Numbered from the stretch's first letter, positions 16,086 to 25,396 are shown. The stretch is DNA of 48,947 nucleotides from Fusobacterium_C necrophorum (GCF_900104395.1 NZ_FMXX01000019.1), one strand, 5' to 3'. Translations and numbers: made by a program. Notes: generated by a model from the sequence alone, not told the origin.

Positions 16086-17522
16086 ATGAGAAAGTTGGAG
16101 GGGTTGAAACCGGAACGAGTTTTTTACTATTTTGAAGAAATCTCTAAAATTCCAAGAGAATCTTATCATGAACGGGAAATCAGTAATTTTTTAATGCAAT
16201 TTGGAAAGGAACATCAGTTAGAAAGCTATCAAGATGAGTCTTTTAATGTCATTCTTCGAAAAAAAGCAAGTCCGGGGTATGAAGATGCACCGGGGGTGAT
16301 TTTACAAGGACACATGGATATGGTTTGTGAAAAGGAAGAAGACAGCAAACATGATTTTTCAAAAGATCCGATTGATCTAATCATAGATGGGAAGTACGTG
16401 ACAGCAAATAGAACAACCTTAGGAGCGGACAATGGAATCGCAGTTGCTATGGGGCTTGCCATTTTGGAGGATGACAGTCTTCGGCATGGACCTTTAGAAC
16501 TTTTGCTTACGACTTCGGAAGAAATTGATTTAGGAGGAGCTTTGGCGTTACAACCGGGACTTCTACAAGGGAAAATGTTAATCAATATCGACTCGGAAGA
16601 AGAGGGAATTTTGACGGTAGGTTCCGCCGGAGGAGAGGGAATTGACATTACATTGCCGATCGAGAAAATCAATATTCGACATCCTTTTGCTTATCGTATC
16701 AAAATTCAAAATTTCTTAGGGGGGCATTCCGGAGCGGAAATTCATAAGCAAAGAGGAAATGCGAACAAAGCCATGATAGAAATTTTGGATTTATTAAAAG
16801 AAAAATCGGATTTTTTACTTGTTTCCGTAAAGGGAGGCTCCAAAGACAATGCGATTCCAAGAACTGCAGAAGTTGTCATTGCCAGTGAAGAAAAGTTGGA
16901 CATGCTTCTTCGAGAGGTCCTGAAAGAAGTGAAGGAGTTGTATGCTTCCTTTGAGCCGCAAGTGGAAATGTTTTTTGAAGAAATCGTCAATGTATATGAA
17001 GCTATGGATGAAAATTCTTTTTATCGCTATATTAATTTGATGGAAGAGATTCCAACGGGAGTGTATACATGGATGAAAGACTATCCTGATATTGTAGGAG
17101 CTTCCGATAATTTGGCAATTGTAGAAACAGGAGAAGATGTCATTCAAATTACGGTTTCTTTAAGAAGTTCCGAACCGGAAGTATTGGCAAGATTGAAGAA
17201 ATATATCTCTTCCATTGCAGAAAAGTACAAAGCAAATTATACCTTTTCCGGGGCTTATCCCGAATGGAGATATCGTTCCGTCTCTCCACTTAGAGAAAAA
17301 GCTGTTCAAGTTTGGAAAGAATTAACCGGAGAAGAGATGGAGATATCCATTATTCATGCAGGTTTGGAATGCGGAGCTCTTTCTCAAAATTATCCGGACA
17401 TCGATTTTATCAGTATAGGACCAAATATGCAAGATGTTCACACTCCGGAAGAAAAATTGGAAATTGCTTCTACGGAAAAAGCATATCAATATTTAGTGAA
17501 ATTATTGGAAGAATTAAAATAG
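16086..17522 (+). CDS. pepD: Aminoacyl-histidine dipeptidase (peptidase D, M20C)
   Basis: A cytosolic zinc dipeptidase that splits Xaa-His and other dipeptides. The 478-residue sequence has all M20 metal and catalytic positions: QGHMDMVCE, TTLGADNGIAVAMG, TTSEEIDLGGA (catalytic Glu pair), INIDSEEEG and a C-terminal QDVHTPEEKLEI. The lid domain lies between about residues 200 and 390 (FLGGHSGAEIHKQRGNA). The start follows AAGGAGATG. Position between the YfcC carrier and a Crp-type regulator suggests a peptide-use operon. Confidence 0.93.
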   Translation: MRKLEGLKPERVFYYFEEISKIPRESYHEREISNFLMQFGKEHQLESYQDESFNVILRKKASPGYEDAPGVILQGHMDMVCEKEEDSKHDFSKDPIDLIIDGKYVTANRTTLGADNGIAVAMGLAILEDDSLRHGPLELLLTTSEEIDLGGALALQPGLLQGKMLINIDSEEEGILTVGSAGGEGIDITLPIEKINIRHPFAYRIKIQNFLGGHSGAEIHKQRGNANKAMIEILDLLKEKSDFLLVSVKGGSKDNAIPRTAEVVIASEEKLDMLLREVLKEVKELYASFEPQVEMFFEEIVNVYEAMDENSFYRYINLMEEIPTGVYTWMKDYPDIVGASDNLAIVETGEDVIQITVSLRSSEPEVLARLKKYISSIAEKYKANYTFSGAYPEWRYRSVSPLREKAVQVWKELTGEEMEISIIHAGLECGALSQNYPDIDFISIGPNMQDVHTPEEKLEIASTEKAYQYLVKLLEELK

Positions 17523-17543
17523 AAAACAAATTAGGGGAGCGTT

Positions 17544-18206
17544 ATGATAAAAAAAGAAGACAGGATCTATTTTGAGACTTTATTTCCTTTTTGGGAGAAA
17601 TTGAGTCAACAGGAAAAAAATTATTTTATAATCAATAGTCGTACCATGACCTTTACAAAAGGTGTTGACATTAGCAGTTCCCCTGAATGTTTTGGATTAA
17701 CTATTATCAAAAGTGGAAGAATTCGAGTTTTTTTAAGCTCAAAAGAAGGAAAAGAATTGAGCTTGTTTTTTCTCAAAGCAATGGATATAGGAGTTTTAAC
17801 AGCTCAGTGTATTCATCCCAAATTGCAGGTTTCTATCAATTTACACACTGAAGAGGCGACAGAGGTCATCGTGATGAATCCGGAAGCTTTTTCTTTGATG
17901 AGAAAACGAAATTCGGAAGTCAGTGACTTCAATATGGATTTAATCTATGCACGTTTCAGTGAGATTATTGAACAAATGGAAACGGCTCTTTTTGTGCCCT
18001 TGAATACCCGTTTGATTCGTTTTTTGCTAAGGCAGCAAAAAAAAGAAATTTTGATGACACAGGAAGAAATTGCAAGACATTTGGGAAGTGCCAGAGAAGT
18101 GATTACAAGAAATTTAAAATTGCTACAGAATTCGGGTTGTTTGCAGGTATCGAGAGGAAAAATTCAAATTCTTTCGGAAAAAGATTTACAAAGTATGATA
18201 GACTAG
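17544..18206 (+). CDS. Crp/Fnr-family transcriptional regulator
   Basis: A 220-residue regulator with an N-terminal cyclic-nucleotide-binding-type beta barrel (about residues 15-125: FGLTIIKSGRIRVFLSSKEGKELSLFFL) and a C-terminal winged helix (MTQEEIARHLGSAREVITRNLKLLQNSGCL). There is no FNR-like N-terminal cysteine cluster. Isolated cysteines occur (PECF, TAQCIH, NSGCL), so the signal is unknown and not obviously an iron-sulfur cluster. It follows pepD by 21 bases and may control the carrier-dipeptidase operon. A strong terminator follows at once. Confidence 0.88.
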   Translation: MIKKEDRIYFETLFPFWEKLSQQEKNYFIINSRTMTFTKGVDISSSPECFGLTIIKSGRIRVFLSSKEGKELSLFFLKAMDIGVLTAQCIHPKLQVSINLHTEEATEVIVMNPEAFSLMRKRNSEVSDFNMDLIYARFSEIIEQMETALFVPLNTRLIRFLLRQQKKEILMTQEEIARHLGSAREVITRNLKLLQNSGCLQVSRGKIQILSEKDLQSMID

Positions 18207-18212
18207 AAGAGG

Positions 18213-18237
18213 GCAGTCATGGAAATGACTGCTTTTT
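18213..18237 (+). terminator. Rho-independent terminator after the Crp/Fnr gene
   Basis: GCAGTCAT, tetraloop GGAA, ATGACTGC, then TTTTT: a perfect eight-pair stem with a GNRA-type loop and a T-tail. Confidence 0.93.
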
Positions 18238-18240
18238 CTA

Positions 18241-18270
18241 TTGCGAAAACTTTTGTTTGTATGTTATGAT
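18241..18270 (+). promoter_or_regulatory. Promoter of the nfnAB fusion gene
   Basis: TTGCGA (18241-18246) and TATGAT (18265-18270), spacer 18 bases, directly after the terminator and 33 bases before the start at 18304. Confidence 0.55.
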
Positions 18271-18303
18271 GTAGAGAAAAAAGGTGTGAATTTGGGGGCG
18301 TTT

Positions 18304-20589
18304 ATGTATAAGATTATCAAAAAAAAATATCTGAGCGAAAACATCTGCTATATGGAAATAGAAGCAAAAGCATTAGCAGAAGCGGCGAAACCGGGACAAT
18401 TTCTAATTATTAAAACAGATGAAAAAGGGGAAAGAATTCCTTTGACGATTTGTGATTATGACAGACATCGAGGAAGTGTTACGATTGTTTTTCAAATCGT
18501 GGGAGAAAGTACGAAACAAATGGCAGATTTTGCAGTGGGAGATTATTTTACAGATGTATTGGGTCCACTGGGAAAAGAAAGTGAATTGATTCATGAGAAT
18601 GTGGAAGTCCTACACAAGAAAAAATATCTCTTTGTAGCGGGGGGAGTGGGAACGGCTCCCGTCTATCCACAGGTAAAATGGATGAGAGAACAAGGATGTT
18701 GTGTTGACGTGATTATAGGAAGTCGAAACAAGGAGAGCCTTATTTTTGAAGAAGAGATGAGAGAAGTTGCAGCGAATGTCTATATTTGTACTGATGACGG
18801 AAGTTACGGGAGCAAAGGACTGGTAACGCATAAAATCCAAGAATTGATGGAAAAAGGAAAACACTATGACCATGCTGTTGTCATCGGACCTATGATTATG
18901 ATGAAATTTACAGTGGAAGTTTGTAAGCATTATGGAATCTCCACTACTGTAAGCTTAAATCCTTTAATGGTGGATGGAACGGGAATGTGTGGAGCCTGTC
19001 GGGTCAGTGTGGGAAACGAAATAAAATTTGCCTGTGTAGACGGTCCGGAATTTTCTGGGGAAGAAGTAAATTTTGAAGAGGCATTACGAAGACAGAGAAT
19101 GTATCAAACGGAAGAGGGAAGAAATATTTTAAAAATGGAAGACGGAGACAGTTATCATAATCCTGCTTGTCCCAATCACGATGCTCCTCCTCATGAACTC
19201 TCTTCTGTGAATCGACAAAAAAGAGTTCCGGTACAAGAGCAAAAACCCGAAGTACGAAATAAAAATTTTGAGGAAGTCTGCTATGGCTATAGTTTGGAAG
19301 AAGCGAAACTGGAAGCAAGCCGATGCCTGCAATGTAAAAATCCTTTGTGTGTACAAGCTTGTCCTGTATCCATTAATATTCCGGCTTTCATTCAAAAAAT
19401 TCGTGAGGGAAAGTTACAAGAAGCGGCGGACACCATTGCAAAGTATTCCAATTTACCGGCAATATGTGGAAGAGTTTGCCCACAGGAAAGTCAATGTGAG
19501 GGAAAATGTATTGTAGGAATTCGAGGAGAAGCGGTATCCATTGGAAAATTGGAAAGATTTGTCGGAGATTGGAGCATAGAACATGGAAGTCCCTCGATAG
19601 TGAAGAAGAAAAAAAATCAAAGGGTTGCCGTAATTGGAGGAGGACCGGCAGGACTTACCGCTGCAGGAGATTTAGCGAAGCAAGGCTATGAGGTTACTAT
19701 TTTTGAAGCTCTTCATAAATTAGGAGGAGTGTTGAGTTATGGAATTCCGGAATTCCGACTTCCGAAAGAAAGAATTGTGGAAAAAGAGATTCAAAATTTG
19801 TTACGATTGGGAGTACAGGTGGAAACCAATTCTTTGATAGGAAGAACCTTTACTGTGGACGATCTGTTGGAGAAAAAAGGATTTTCCGCAGTCTTTATAG
19901 CAAGTGGAGCGGGCTTACCGAGATTTATGAATATTCCCGGAGAAAATTTCAATGGAGTGATCTCCGCCAATGAATTTTTAACAAGAGTGAATTTGATGAG
20001 AGCCAATCGGGGAGATTATGTCACTCCCGTGAAAATAGGAAAAAGAGTCTTGGTTGTCGGAGGAGGAAATGTGGCAATGGATGCTGCAAGAACAGCAAAA
20101 AGATTGGGAGCGGATACGAAGATTGTCTATCGAAGAGGAGAAAAGGAATTACCGGCAAGATTGGAAGAAATTCAACATGCAAAGGAAGAGGGAATCGAAT
20201 TTATCTTTTTGAGCTCTCCGATTGAAATCCTGGGAGATGAAAATGCTTGGGTAAAAGGAGTCAAGTGTATTCGTATGCAATTGGGAGAGGTGGATGAAAG
20301 CGGTCGGGCAACTTTCTCGAAAATACCGAACAGTGAATTTATCCTAGAAGCGGAAACTGTGATTATGGCACTGGGAACCTCTCCTAATCCTCTCATTGTA
20401 GAAACAACCCAAGATTTACAACAAAATCGTTGGAAAGGAATCGAAGCGAAGGCGGAAACGGGAGAAACTTCAAGAGAGGGAATTTTTGCCGGGGGAGATG
20501 CCGTTTCAGGGGCAGCCACTGTTATTTTAGCCATGGAAGCGGGAAAAAAAGCAGCCATAAAAATAGACGAGTATTTACGAAGCAAATAG
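18304..20589 (+). CDS. Fused NfnA-NfnB: NADH-dependent ferredoxin:NADP+ oxidoreductase (GltD-like C-terminal half)
   Basis: A 761-residue fusion of two flavoproteins. Residues 1-270 are an FAD/NAD-binding ferredoxin reductase domain (NfnA/PyrK-like: PLTICDYDR, VAGGVGTAPVYPQ) with a [2Fe-2S] motif CGACRVSVGNEIKFAC starting at Cys229-Cys232. Residues from about 330 are the NfnB/GltD-like half: [4Fe-4S] cysteines CLQCKNPLCVQACP and CGRVCPQESQCEGKC, then GGGPAGLTAAGDL (about 445) and GGGNVAMDAARTAKRLGA. In anaerobes Nfn couples ferredoxin and NADH oxidation to NADP+ reduction by electron bifurcation. That function is inferred; a glutamate-synthase small subunit role is less likely because no gltA-type partner is near. 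The start at 18304 has GGGGG; the frame is open further upstream without a site. Confidence 0.85.
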   Translation: MYKIIKKKYLSENICYMEIEAKALAEAAKPGQFLIIKTDEKGERIPLTICDYDRHRGSVTIVFQIVGESTKQMADFAVGDYFTDVLGPLGKESELIHENVEVLHKKKYLFVAGGVGTAPVYPQVKWMREQGCCVDVIIGSRNKESLIFEEEMREVAANVYICTDDGSYGSKGLVTHKIQELMEKGKHYDHAVVIGPMIMMKFTVEVCKHYGISTTVSLNPLMVDGTGMCGACRVSVGNEIKFACVDGPEFSGEEVNFEEALRRQRMYQTEEGRNILKMEDGDSYHNPACPNHDAPPHELSSVNRQKRVPVQEQKPEVRNKNFEEVCYGYSLEEAKLEASRCLQCKNPLCVQACPVSINIPAFIQKIREGKLQEAADTIAKYSNLPAICGRVCPQESQCEGKCIVGIRGEAVSIGKLERFVGDWSIEHGSPSIVKKKKNQRVAVIGGGPAGLTAAGDLAKQGYEVTIFEALHKLGGVLSYGIPEFRLPKERIVEKEIQNLLRLGVQVETNSLIGRTFTVDDLLEKKGFSAVFIASGAGLPRFMNIPGENFNGVISANEFLTRVNLMRANRGDYVTPVKIGKRVLVVGGGNVAMDAARTAKRLGADTKIVYRRGEKELPARLEEIQHAKEEGIEFIFLSSPIEILGDENAWVKGVKCIRMQLGEVDESGRATFSKIPNSEFILEAETVIMALGTSPNPLIVETTQDLQQNRWKGIEAKAETGETSREGIFAGGDAVSGAATVILAMEAGKKAAIKIDEYLRSK

Positions 20590-20606
20590 AAAATAGAGCA
20601 TAAGTG

Positions 20607-20615
20607 TGCTATAAT
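20607..20615 (+). promoter_or_regulatory. Extended -10 promoter before the ttcA-like pair
   Basis: TGCTATAAT is a classic extended -10 and lies 34 bases before the start at 20649. The -35 is poor, as is common for this class. Confidence 0.5.
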
Positions 20616-20648
20616 AACTAAGGAAGAAAAAATAGAAAAGGAAAAAAG

Positions 20649-21437
20649 ATGAGAGAAAGATTGGAAATTGAAGAAAGTATTCGTGGTGGCTATCGAAAAA
20701 AGATTTGGAAAAAATTTATCAAGGCAGTTCAGGATTTTAAGCTGGTGGAAGATGGAGATAAAATTGCAGTGGGAGTGTCCGGAGGAAAAGACAGTCTACT
20801 TCTTTGCAAATTGTTTCAGGAATTGAAAAAGGATAGAAGCAAGCATTTTGAAGTCTATTTTATTTCTATGAATCCCGGATTTGAAGCAATGGATATGGAT
20901 AAATTTCAACAAAATTTAAAAGAATTGGGAATTGACTGTGAACTCTTTGATGCAAATGTTTGGCAGGTCGCCTTCGAACAGGATCCGGAAAGCCCTTGTT
21001 TTTTGTGTGCTAAAATGAGAAGAGGAGTGCTGTATAAAAAAGTGGAGGAATTGGGTTGCAATAAATTGGCATTGGGGCACCATTTTGATGATGTGATTGA
21101 AACGACTCTCATCAATTTATTCTATGCAAGTACTGTGAAAACCATGTTGCCAAAAGTATCTTCCACAAGTGGAAAATTGCAAATTATACGTCCTCTTGTC
21201 TATGTCAAAGAACAGGATATCAAATCTTTTATGAAACATAATGAAATTGAGGCAATGAGTTGTGGTTGTCCTGTAGAATCGGATAAAACCGATTCTAAAA
21301 GAAAAGAAATCAAATTATTATTGGAAACATTGGAAAAGAGCAATCCTAACATAAAACAAAGTATTTTTTCCGCTATGAAGAATATCAATTTAGATTATGT
21401 TTTAGGCTATACGCGAGGGAATAAACATGACAGATAG
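20649..21437 (+). CDS. TtcA-like PP-loop tRNA thiolation enzyme, copy 1
   Basis: A 262-residue adenylating enzyme of the TtcA/TtuA class. The PP-loop is GVSGGKDSLLLC (about residues 44-55). The iron-sulfur ligand pair is PCFLCAKMRRGVLY, with a later cysteine in SCGCP. ALGHHFDDVIETTLINLFY is the family helix. TtcA puts sulfur on cytidine 32 of some tRNAs using an [4Fe-4S] cluster. The substrate base of this copy is inferred only. Its 3' end overlaps a paralogue by 11 bases. Confidence 0.85.
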   Translation: MRERLEIEESIRGGYRKKIWKKFIKAVQDFKLVEDGDKIAVGVSGGKDSLLLCKLFQELKKDRSKHFEVYFISMNPGFEAMDMDKFQQNLKELGIDCELFDANVWQVAFEQDPESPCFLCAKMRRGVLYKKVEELGCNKLALGHHFDDVIETTLINLFYASTVKTMLPKVSSTSGKLQIIRPLVYVKEQDIKSFMKHNEIEAMSCGCPVESDKTDSKRKEIKLLLETLEKSNPNIKQSIFSAMKNINLDYVLGYTRGNKHDR

Positions 21438-22173
21438 AGAAATTTTACATTTTATTGAGGGAAAAAAATTTAGCAAACAACTTTGGAGCCCTATCGGAAG
21501 AGCCATGCACAAATACAATATGATAGAAGAAGGAGATCGGATTGCTGTGGGTATTTCGGGAGGAAAGGATAGTTTGACCACTTTAAATGCCTTAATTCGA
21601 ATTCAAAAAATTGCACGGCTTTCTTTTGAAATACTTCCCATTCATATTCATCCCAATACAGATCAATCCTCGTATCAGAAAATAAAAGACTATTGTGAAA
21701 TGCTGGGACTGAATTTATTCGTGGAACACACCAATTTAGAAGAAATTTTATTCCATGATGAAAATCCCGTGAAGAATCCTTGCTTTTTGTGTGGAAGAAT
21801 TCGACGTGGTATTTTATATCGCATCTTACAGGAAAGAAAGATCAATAAATTGGCTTTGGGACATCATAAGGATGACATTATTGAAACTTTTTTAATGAAT
21901 GTATTCTATCAGGGAAATTTACATATGATGAAGCCCTCGTACTATGCTGAAGAATATGGGGTTCAGGTAATTCGCCCCCTTGCCTTTGTCGAAGAGAAGA
22001 ATATTATTCGTTATGTCAATCGTTTGGCATTGCCCGTGACAAAATCGGACTGTCCCTATGAAGTGAGCGAACAATCGAGAAGATTAAAAATGAAACATTT
22101 AATTCAGGAAATGGCAAGGGACAATCCCAATGTGAGGAGTACTGTTTTCAGTAGTATTGAGGGCTTGTTGTAG
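21427..22173 (+). CDS. TtcA-like PP-loop tRNA thiolation enzyme, copy 2
   Basis: A 248-residue paralogue of the gene before it with the same elements: PP-loop GISGGKDSLTTL, cluster cysteines PCFLCGRIRRGILY and SDCPYE, and LALGHHKDDIIETFLMNVFY. The two share layout but differ through much of the sequence, so the duplication looks old. Translational overlap suggests they are made together, possibly as a heteromer or as enzymes for two tRNA positions. I cannot tell which copy, if either, modifies C32. Confidence 0.83.
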   Translation: MTDREILHFIEGKKFSKQLWSPIGRAMHKYNMIEEGDRIAVGISGGKDSLTTLNALIRIQKIARLSFEILPIHIHPNTDQSSYQKIKDYCEMLGLNLFVEHTNLEEILFHDENPVKNPCFLCGRIRRGILYRILQERKINKLALGHHKDDIIETFLMNVFYQGNLHMMKPSYYAEEYGVQVIRPLAFVEEKNIIRYVNRLALPVTKSDCPYEVSEQSRRLKMKHLIQEMARDNPNVRSTVFSSIEGLL

Positions 22174-22182
22174 GAGAGGATT

Positions 22183-22866
22183 ATGAATATTTTATTAATT
22201 CAGAGAAAACAGGAATTTGCGAAAGAATTGAAAATCGCTTGGAAGGAGCAGGGAAATATTGTAGATATTGCCGGAAATTATGAAAGTGCTTTGCAATTCT
22301 TCTATGCGGGAAACTACGATATTGTTTTATTGGATACTTGGATAAAAGGAGGAGACGCTTTTCTTCTGGCAGAAAAAATTCGAGAACGCAGTCGAAAAAT
22401 AGGACTTATTTTTTTAAGTGAAGATACAGGATTTTTTTGGAAAAAAAGAGCTTTTGAAGTCGGAGCAGATGCTTATTTGCTGCCAAACAGTGTAGAAGAA
22501 GTGTCTTTACAAGTCTTTGCTTTGGGAAGACGAGTGAAAGCGGAGGCGGAGTACCGAAAACATCGATATGTCTACGCGGATATGGAGGTGGATTTACTTC
22601 AGAGAAAAGTATTTCGAGAGGGAAAAGATTTAAACTTTACGGAAAAAGAATTTTTACTTTTGAGTTTGTTGTTAAAAAATCAAGGATTGGCTCTACATCG
22701 AGATATGATTCGAAAGGAAGTTTGGGGAACAGATTTTCAAGGAGCCAGCAATATTGTGGAAAGTTATATCAAGCAAATTCGAAAGAAATTACAGGACAAA
22801 GAATACCATTGGATTAAGACAATTCGAGGCTATGGTTACGGCATAGACGAGAGGAAGGGAGAATAA
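22183..22866 (+). CDS. OmpR-type response regulator with an atypical receiver
   Basis: A 227-residue protein. The receiver domain (1-115) keeps the phosphoacceptor-type Asp51 (IVLLDTW) but lacks the acidic pair near the N-terminus (QRKQEF stands where a DD/DE pair is usual). It also lacks the conserved Lys of the KP motif (AYLLPN in place of YLxKPF). The C-terminal winged helix (130-225) is normal: NFTEKEFLLLSLLL, NIVESYIKQIRKKL, IKTIRGYGYGI. No histidine kinase is next to it. It probably works without ordinary phosphorylation. It lies between the ttcA-like pair and the acyl-AMP ligase fusion in one co-directional run. Confidence 0.85.
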   Translation: MNILLIQRKQEFAKELKIAWKEQGNIVDIAGNYESALQFFYAGNYDIVLLDTWIKGGDAFLLAEKIRERSRKIGLIFLSEDTGFFWKKRAFEVGADAYLLPNSVEEVSLQVFALGRRVKAEAEYRKHRYVYADMEVDLLQRKVFREGKDLNFTEKEFLLLSLLLKNQGLALHRDMIRKEVWGTDFQGASNIVESYIKQIRKKLQDKEYHWIKTIRGYGYGIDERKGE

Positions 22867-22868
22867 AA

Positions 22869-25394
22869 ATGGAAGGAACCGTATTTTTGTACGACAGAGG
22901 AAAAACTGCCATTATTTATAAGGAAAGAGAATATTCCTACAAAGAAATGATAGAAGGAATCAAATACTATGCGACCTTATTGCAATTGGAAACGGATGAT
23001 AGAGTTATGGTTTGTTTGGAAAATCGTCCGGAATCTATGATGACTCTATTTTCCATTTGGGAAAGGAAAGGAATTTCCGTCAATGTGGATGCCGGTTCCA
23101 ATGTGGAACAATTGACCTATTTTATTCAGGATGCGGAACCGAAATATATCTACGCTTCGGACAAAAATATTGAAAATGTCACAAATGCAGTGGAAGAAAG
23201 CGGTTTGGCTTCCAAGATTATCAATGTGGATGAAATCAATATTCCGGAACAATTTCCTGTGGAAGAATATTCCGTGAAAATTGAAGATGAAACACGAACG
23301 GCGGTGATGCTCTATACCTCCGGGACGACAGGGAATCCAAAGGGAGTTATGTTAAGTTATGAAAATATCATGGAAAATATTCGAGGAGTAAAAGCAGTGG
23401 ATTTGGTAACTGAACCGGATCGATTGTTAGCAGTTTTACCTTATCATCACATCATGCCTTTGAGTTTCACTTTGGTTATGCCCTTACATTTCGGAGTCTT
23501 AACGGTATTGTTGGATGATTTATCTTCAGAGGGACTGAAGAAAGCCTTAAAAAAATATAAAATCAGTGTGATTATCGGAGTTCCAAGATTGTGGGAAGTC
23601 ATTGGAAAATCTATTTTGCGGCAAATTCAAGCGAAGACTCTCACTCGCAAAGTATTTGAATTTGCTCAAAAACATGTAAAGAGTAGAGCATTGCGAAAGA
23701 AAATTTTCAAAAAAGTGCATACAGAGTTGGGAGGAAATATTCGTATCATGGTTTCCGGAGGAGCGAAATTGGATCCGGAAATCGGAGAAGTATTTGAAAC
23801 TTTAGGCTTTCATATGATACAGGGATATGGGCTCACAGAAACGGCTCCTATCGTATCCTTTAATGTTCCTGGAAGAGAACGACAGGATAGTGTCGGAGAA
23901 ATTATTCCAAAGGTCGAAGTAAAATTTTTAGAGGATGGAGAAATTTTAGTTCGTGGAAAAAATGTTATGCAGGGCTATTACAAAAAGCCGGAAGCGACTA
24001 AAATGGTCATTGATGAAGAAGGGTGGTTTCACACAGGAGATTTGGGACGCATGGAAGAAAAACATCTTCTGGTCATGGGTAGAAAAAAAGATATGATTGT
24101 ATTGCCGAATGGAAAAAATATCAATCCGGGCGATATTGAATCGGAACTTTTCAAGCTGACAGATTTTGTACAAGATATTGCCGTTATGGAATACGAAAAA
24201 AAATTGGTTGCCATAGTCTATCCGAATTTTGAGTTGATGAAAGCGAGAGGAATTCACAATGTCAACGAAACTTTGAAGTGGGATATTATTGACAAATACA
24301 ATGTAAATGCTCCAAGTTATCAAAAGATACATGATATTAAGGTGGTAAAAGAGGAATTGCCGAAAACAAAAATGGGAAAAATCCGTCGATTTTTATTACC
24401 GGATTTATTGAAAAAACAGGAACAACAAAGAAATGTTGAGGAGGAGAAGAAAAACAACATTGCAGTTCCCGCAGAATATTTGGAAGAATATACTATATTA
24501 CAGGAATATTTGGAAGGCAGCAAGGGAGAAAAGGTGTATCCGAATTCTCATCTGGAGATTGATTTGAGTATGGATTCTTTAGATATGGTGGAATTGATTG
24601 CCTTTTTGGAAAGCAGCTTCGGAGTAAAATTGTCGGAAGAAGAATTGGTAGATTTAAAGACCCCCTTGGCTCTCATCAAAGCGGTTCATAGTAAAACGAA
24701 AGAAGTTGTTGCGAAAGATAGCAGTTTTAAGAAAATTTTAGAAGAGTGTGACGATGTAACATTGCCTGTTTCTTCTTGGGTTGGAAAAGTAGCACACATT
24801 TTTATTTCCCTATTGTTGGGATTGCTGTTTTCCATTAAGATAGAAAACAAAGAGAAATTGGCAAAAGAGGGAGCCGCTATTTATATTGCCAATCATCAAA
24901 GCTTTTTAGATGTTTTATTGATGAACAAAGCTTTGAGTTTGAAACAAATTGGAGATTTGTTCTATATTGCTACCATTATACATTTCAGAGGGGCTTTTAA
25001 GCAGTATCTATGTAATCATGGAAATGTTGTTTTGGTCGATGTGAATCGAAATTTGAGAAATACCTTAAAGGCGGCGGCAAAAATTTTAAAATCCGATAAA
25101 AAATTGATGATTTTTCCGGAAGGGGCAAGAACTCGGGACGGAAAATTACAAGAATTTAAGAAAACCTATGCCATGTTGGCAAAAGAATTGAATCTTCCCA
25201 TTATTCCTATGGTAGTTCAAGGAGCCTTTGAAGCAATGCCTTTCGGTCACAAGCCGAAATGGGGAAGCAAGATGAGATTAAAAGTTTTGGATCCTATTTT
25301 CCCAACAGGAAAAACGGTTGAAGAAATTATAGAGGAAAGTAAGAGGGTCATTGCGGAAGAATTGAAGAGAATGGAAGAAGCTCAGGAAAAATAG
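22869..25394 (+). CDS. Acyl-AMP ligase - acyl carrier - acyltransferase fusion
   Basis: An 841-residue three-domain protein. Residues 1-530 are an AMP-forming acyl ligase (LYTSGTTGNPKGV at about 148-160, GYGLTETAPIVSFN, WFHTGDLG, KTKMGKIRR). Residues 540-615 form an acyl carrier domain with DLSMDSLDMVEL, Ser570 being the likely phosphopantetheine site. Residues 640-841 are a PlsC-type acyltransferase (NHQSFLD from Asn675, FPEGARTRDG at about 749). The order suggests that a fatty acid is activated, loaded on the built-in carrier and passed to lysophospholipid or glycerol phosphate, much like Aas with an added ACP. The function is inference from domains. The start follows GGAAGGGAG, two bases after the regulator stop. 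Confidence 0.85.
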   Translation: MEGTVFLYDRGKTAIIYKEREYSYKEMIEGIKYYATLLQLETDDRVMVCLENRPESMMTLFSIWERKGISVNVDAGSNVEQLTYFIQDAEPKYIYASDKNIENVTNAVEESGLASKIINVDEINIPEQFPVEEYSVKIEDETRTAVMLYTSGTTGNPKGVMLSYENIMENIRGVKAVDLVTEPDRLLAVLPYHHIMPLSFTLVMPLHFGVLTVLLDDLSSEGLKKALKKYKISVIIGVPRLWEVIGKSILRQIQAKTLTRKVFEFAQKHVKSRALRKKIFKKVHTELGGNIRIMVSGGAKLDPEIGEVFETLGFHMIQGYGLTETAPIVSFNVPGRERQDSVGEIIPKVEVKFLEDGEILVRGKNVMQGYYKKPEATKMVIDEEGWFHTGDLGRMEEKHLLVMGRKKDMIVLPNGKNINPGDIESELFKLTDFVQDIAVMEYEKKLVAIVYPNFELMKARGIHNVNETLKWDIIDKYNVNAPSYQKIHDIKVVKEELPKTKMGKIRRFLLPDLLKKQEQQRNVEEEKKNNIAVPAEYLEEYTILQEYLEGSKGEKVYPNSHLEIDLSMDSLDMVELIAFLESSFGVKLSEEELVDLKTPLALIKAVHSKTKEVVAKDSSFKKILEECDDVTLPVSSWVGKVAHIFISLLLGLLFSIKIENKEKLAKEGAAIYIANHQSFLDVLLMNKALSLKQIGDLFYIATIIHFRGAFKQYLCNHGNVVLVDVNRNLRNTLKAAAKILKSDKKLMIFPEGARTRDGKLQEFKKTYAMLAKELNLPIIPMVVQGAFEAMPFGHKPKWGSKMRLKVLDPIFPTGKTVEEIIEESKRVIAEELKRMEEAQEK

Positions 25395-25396
25395 AC

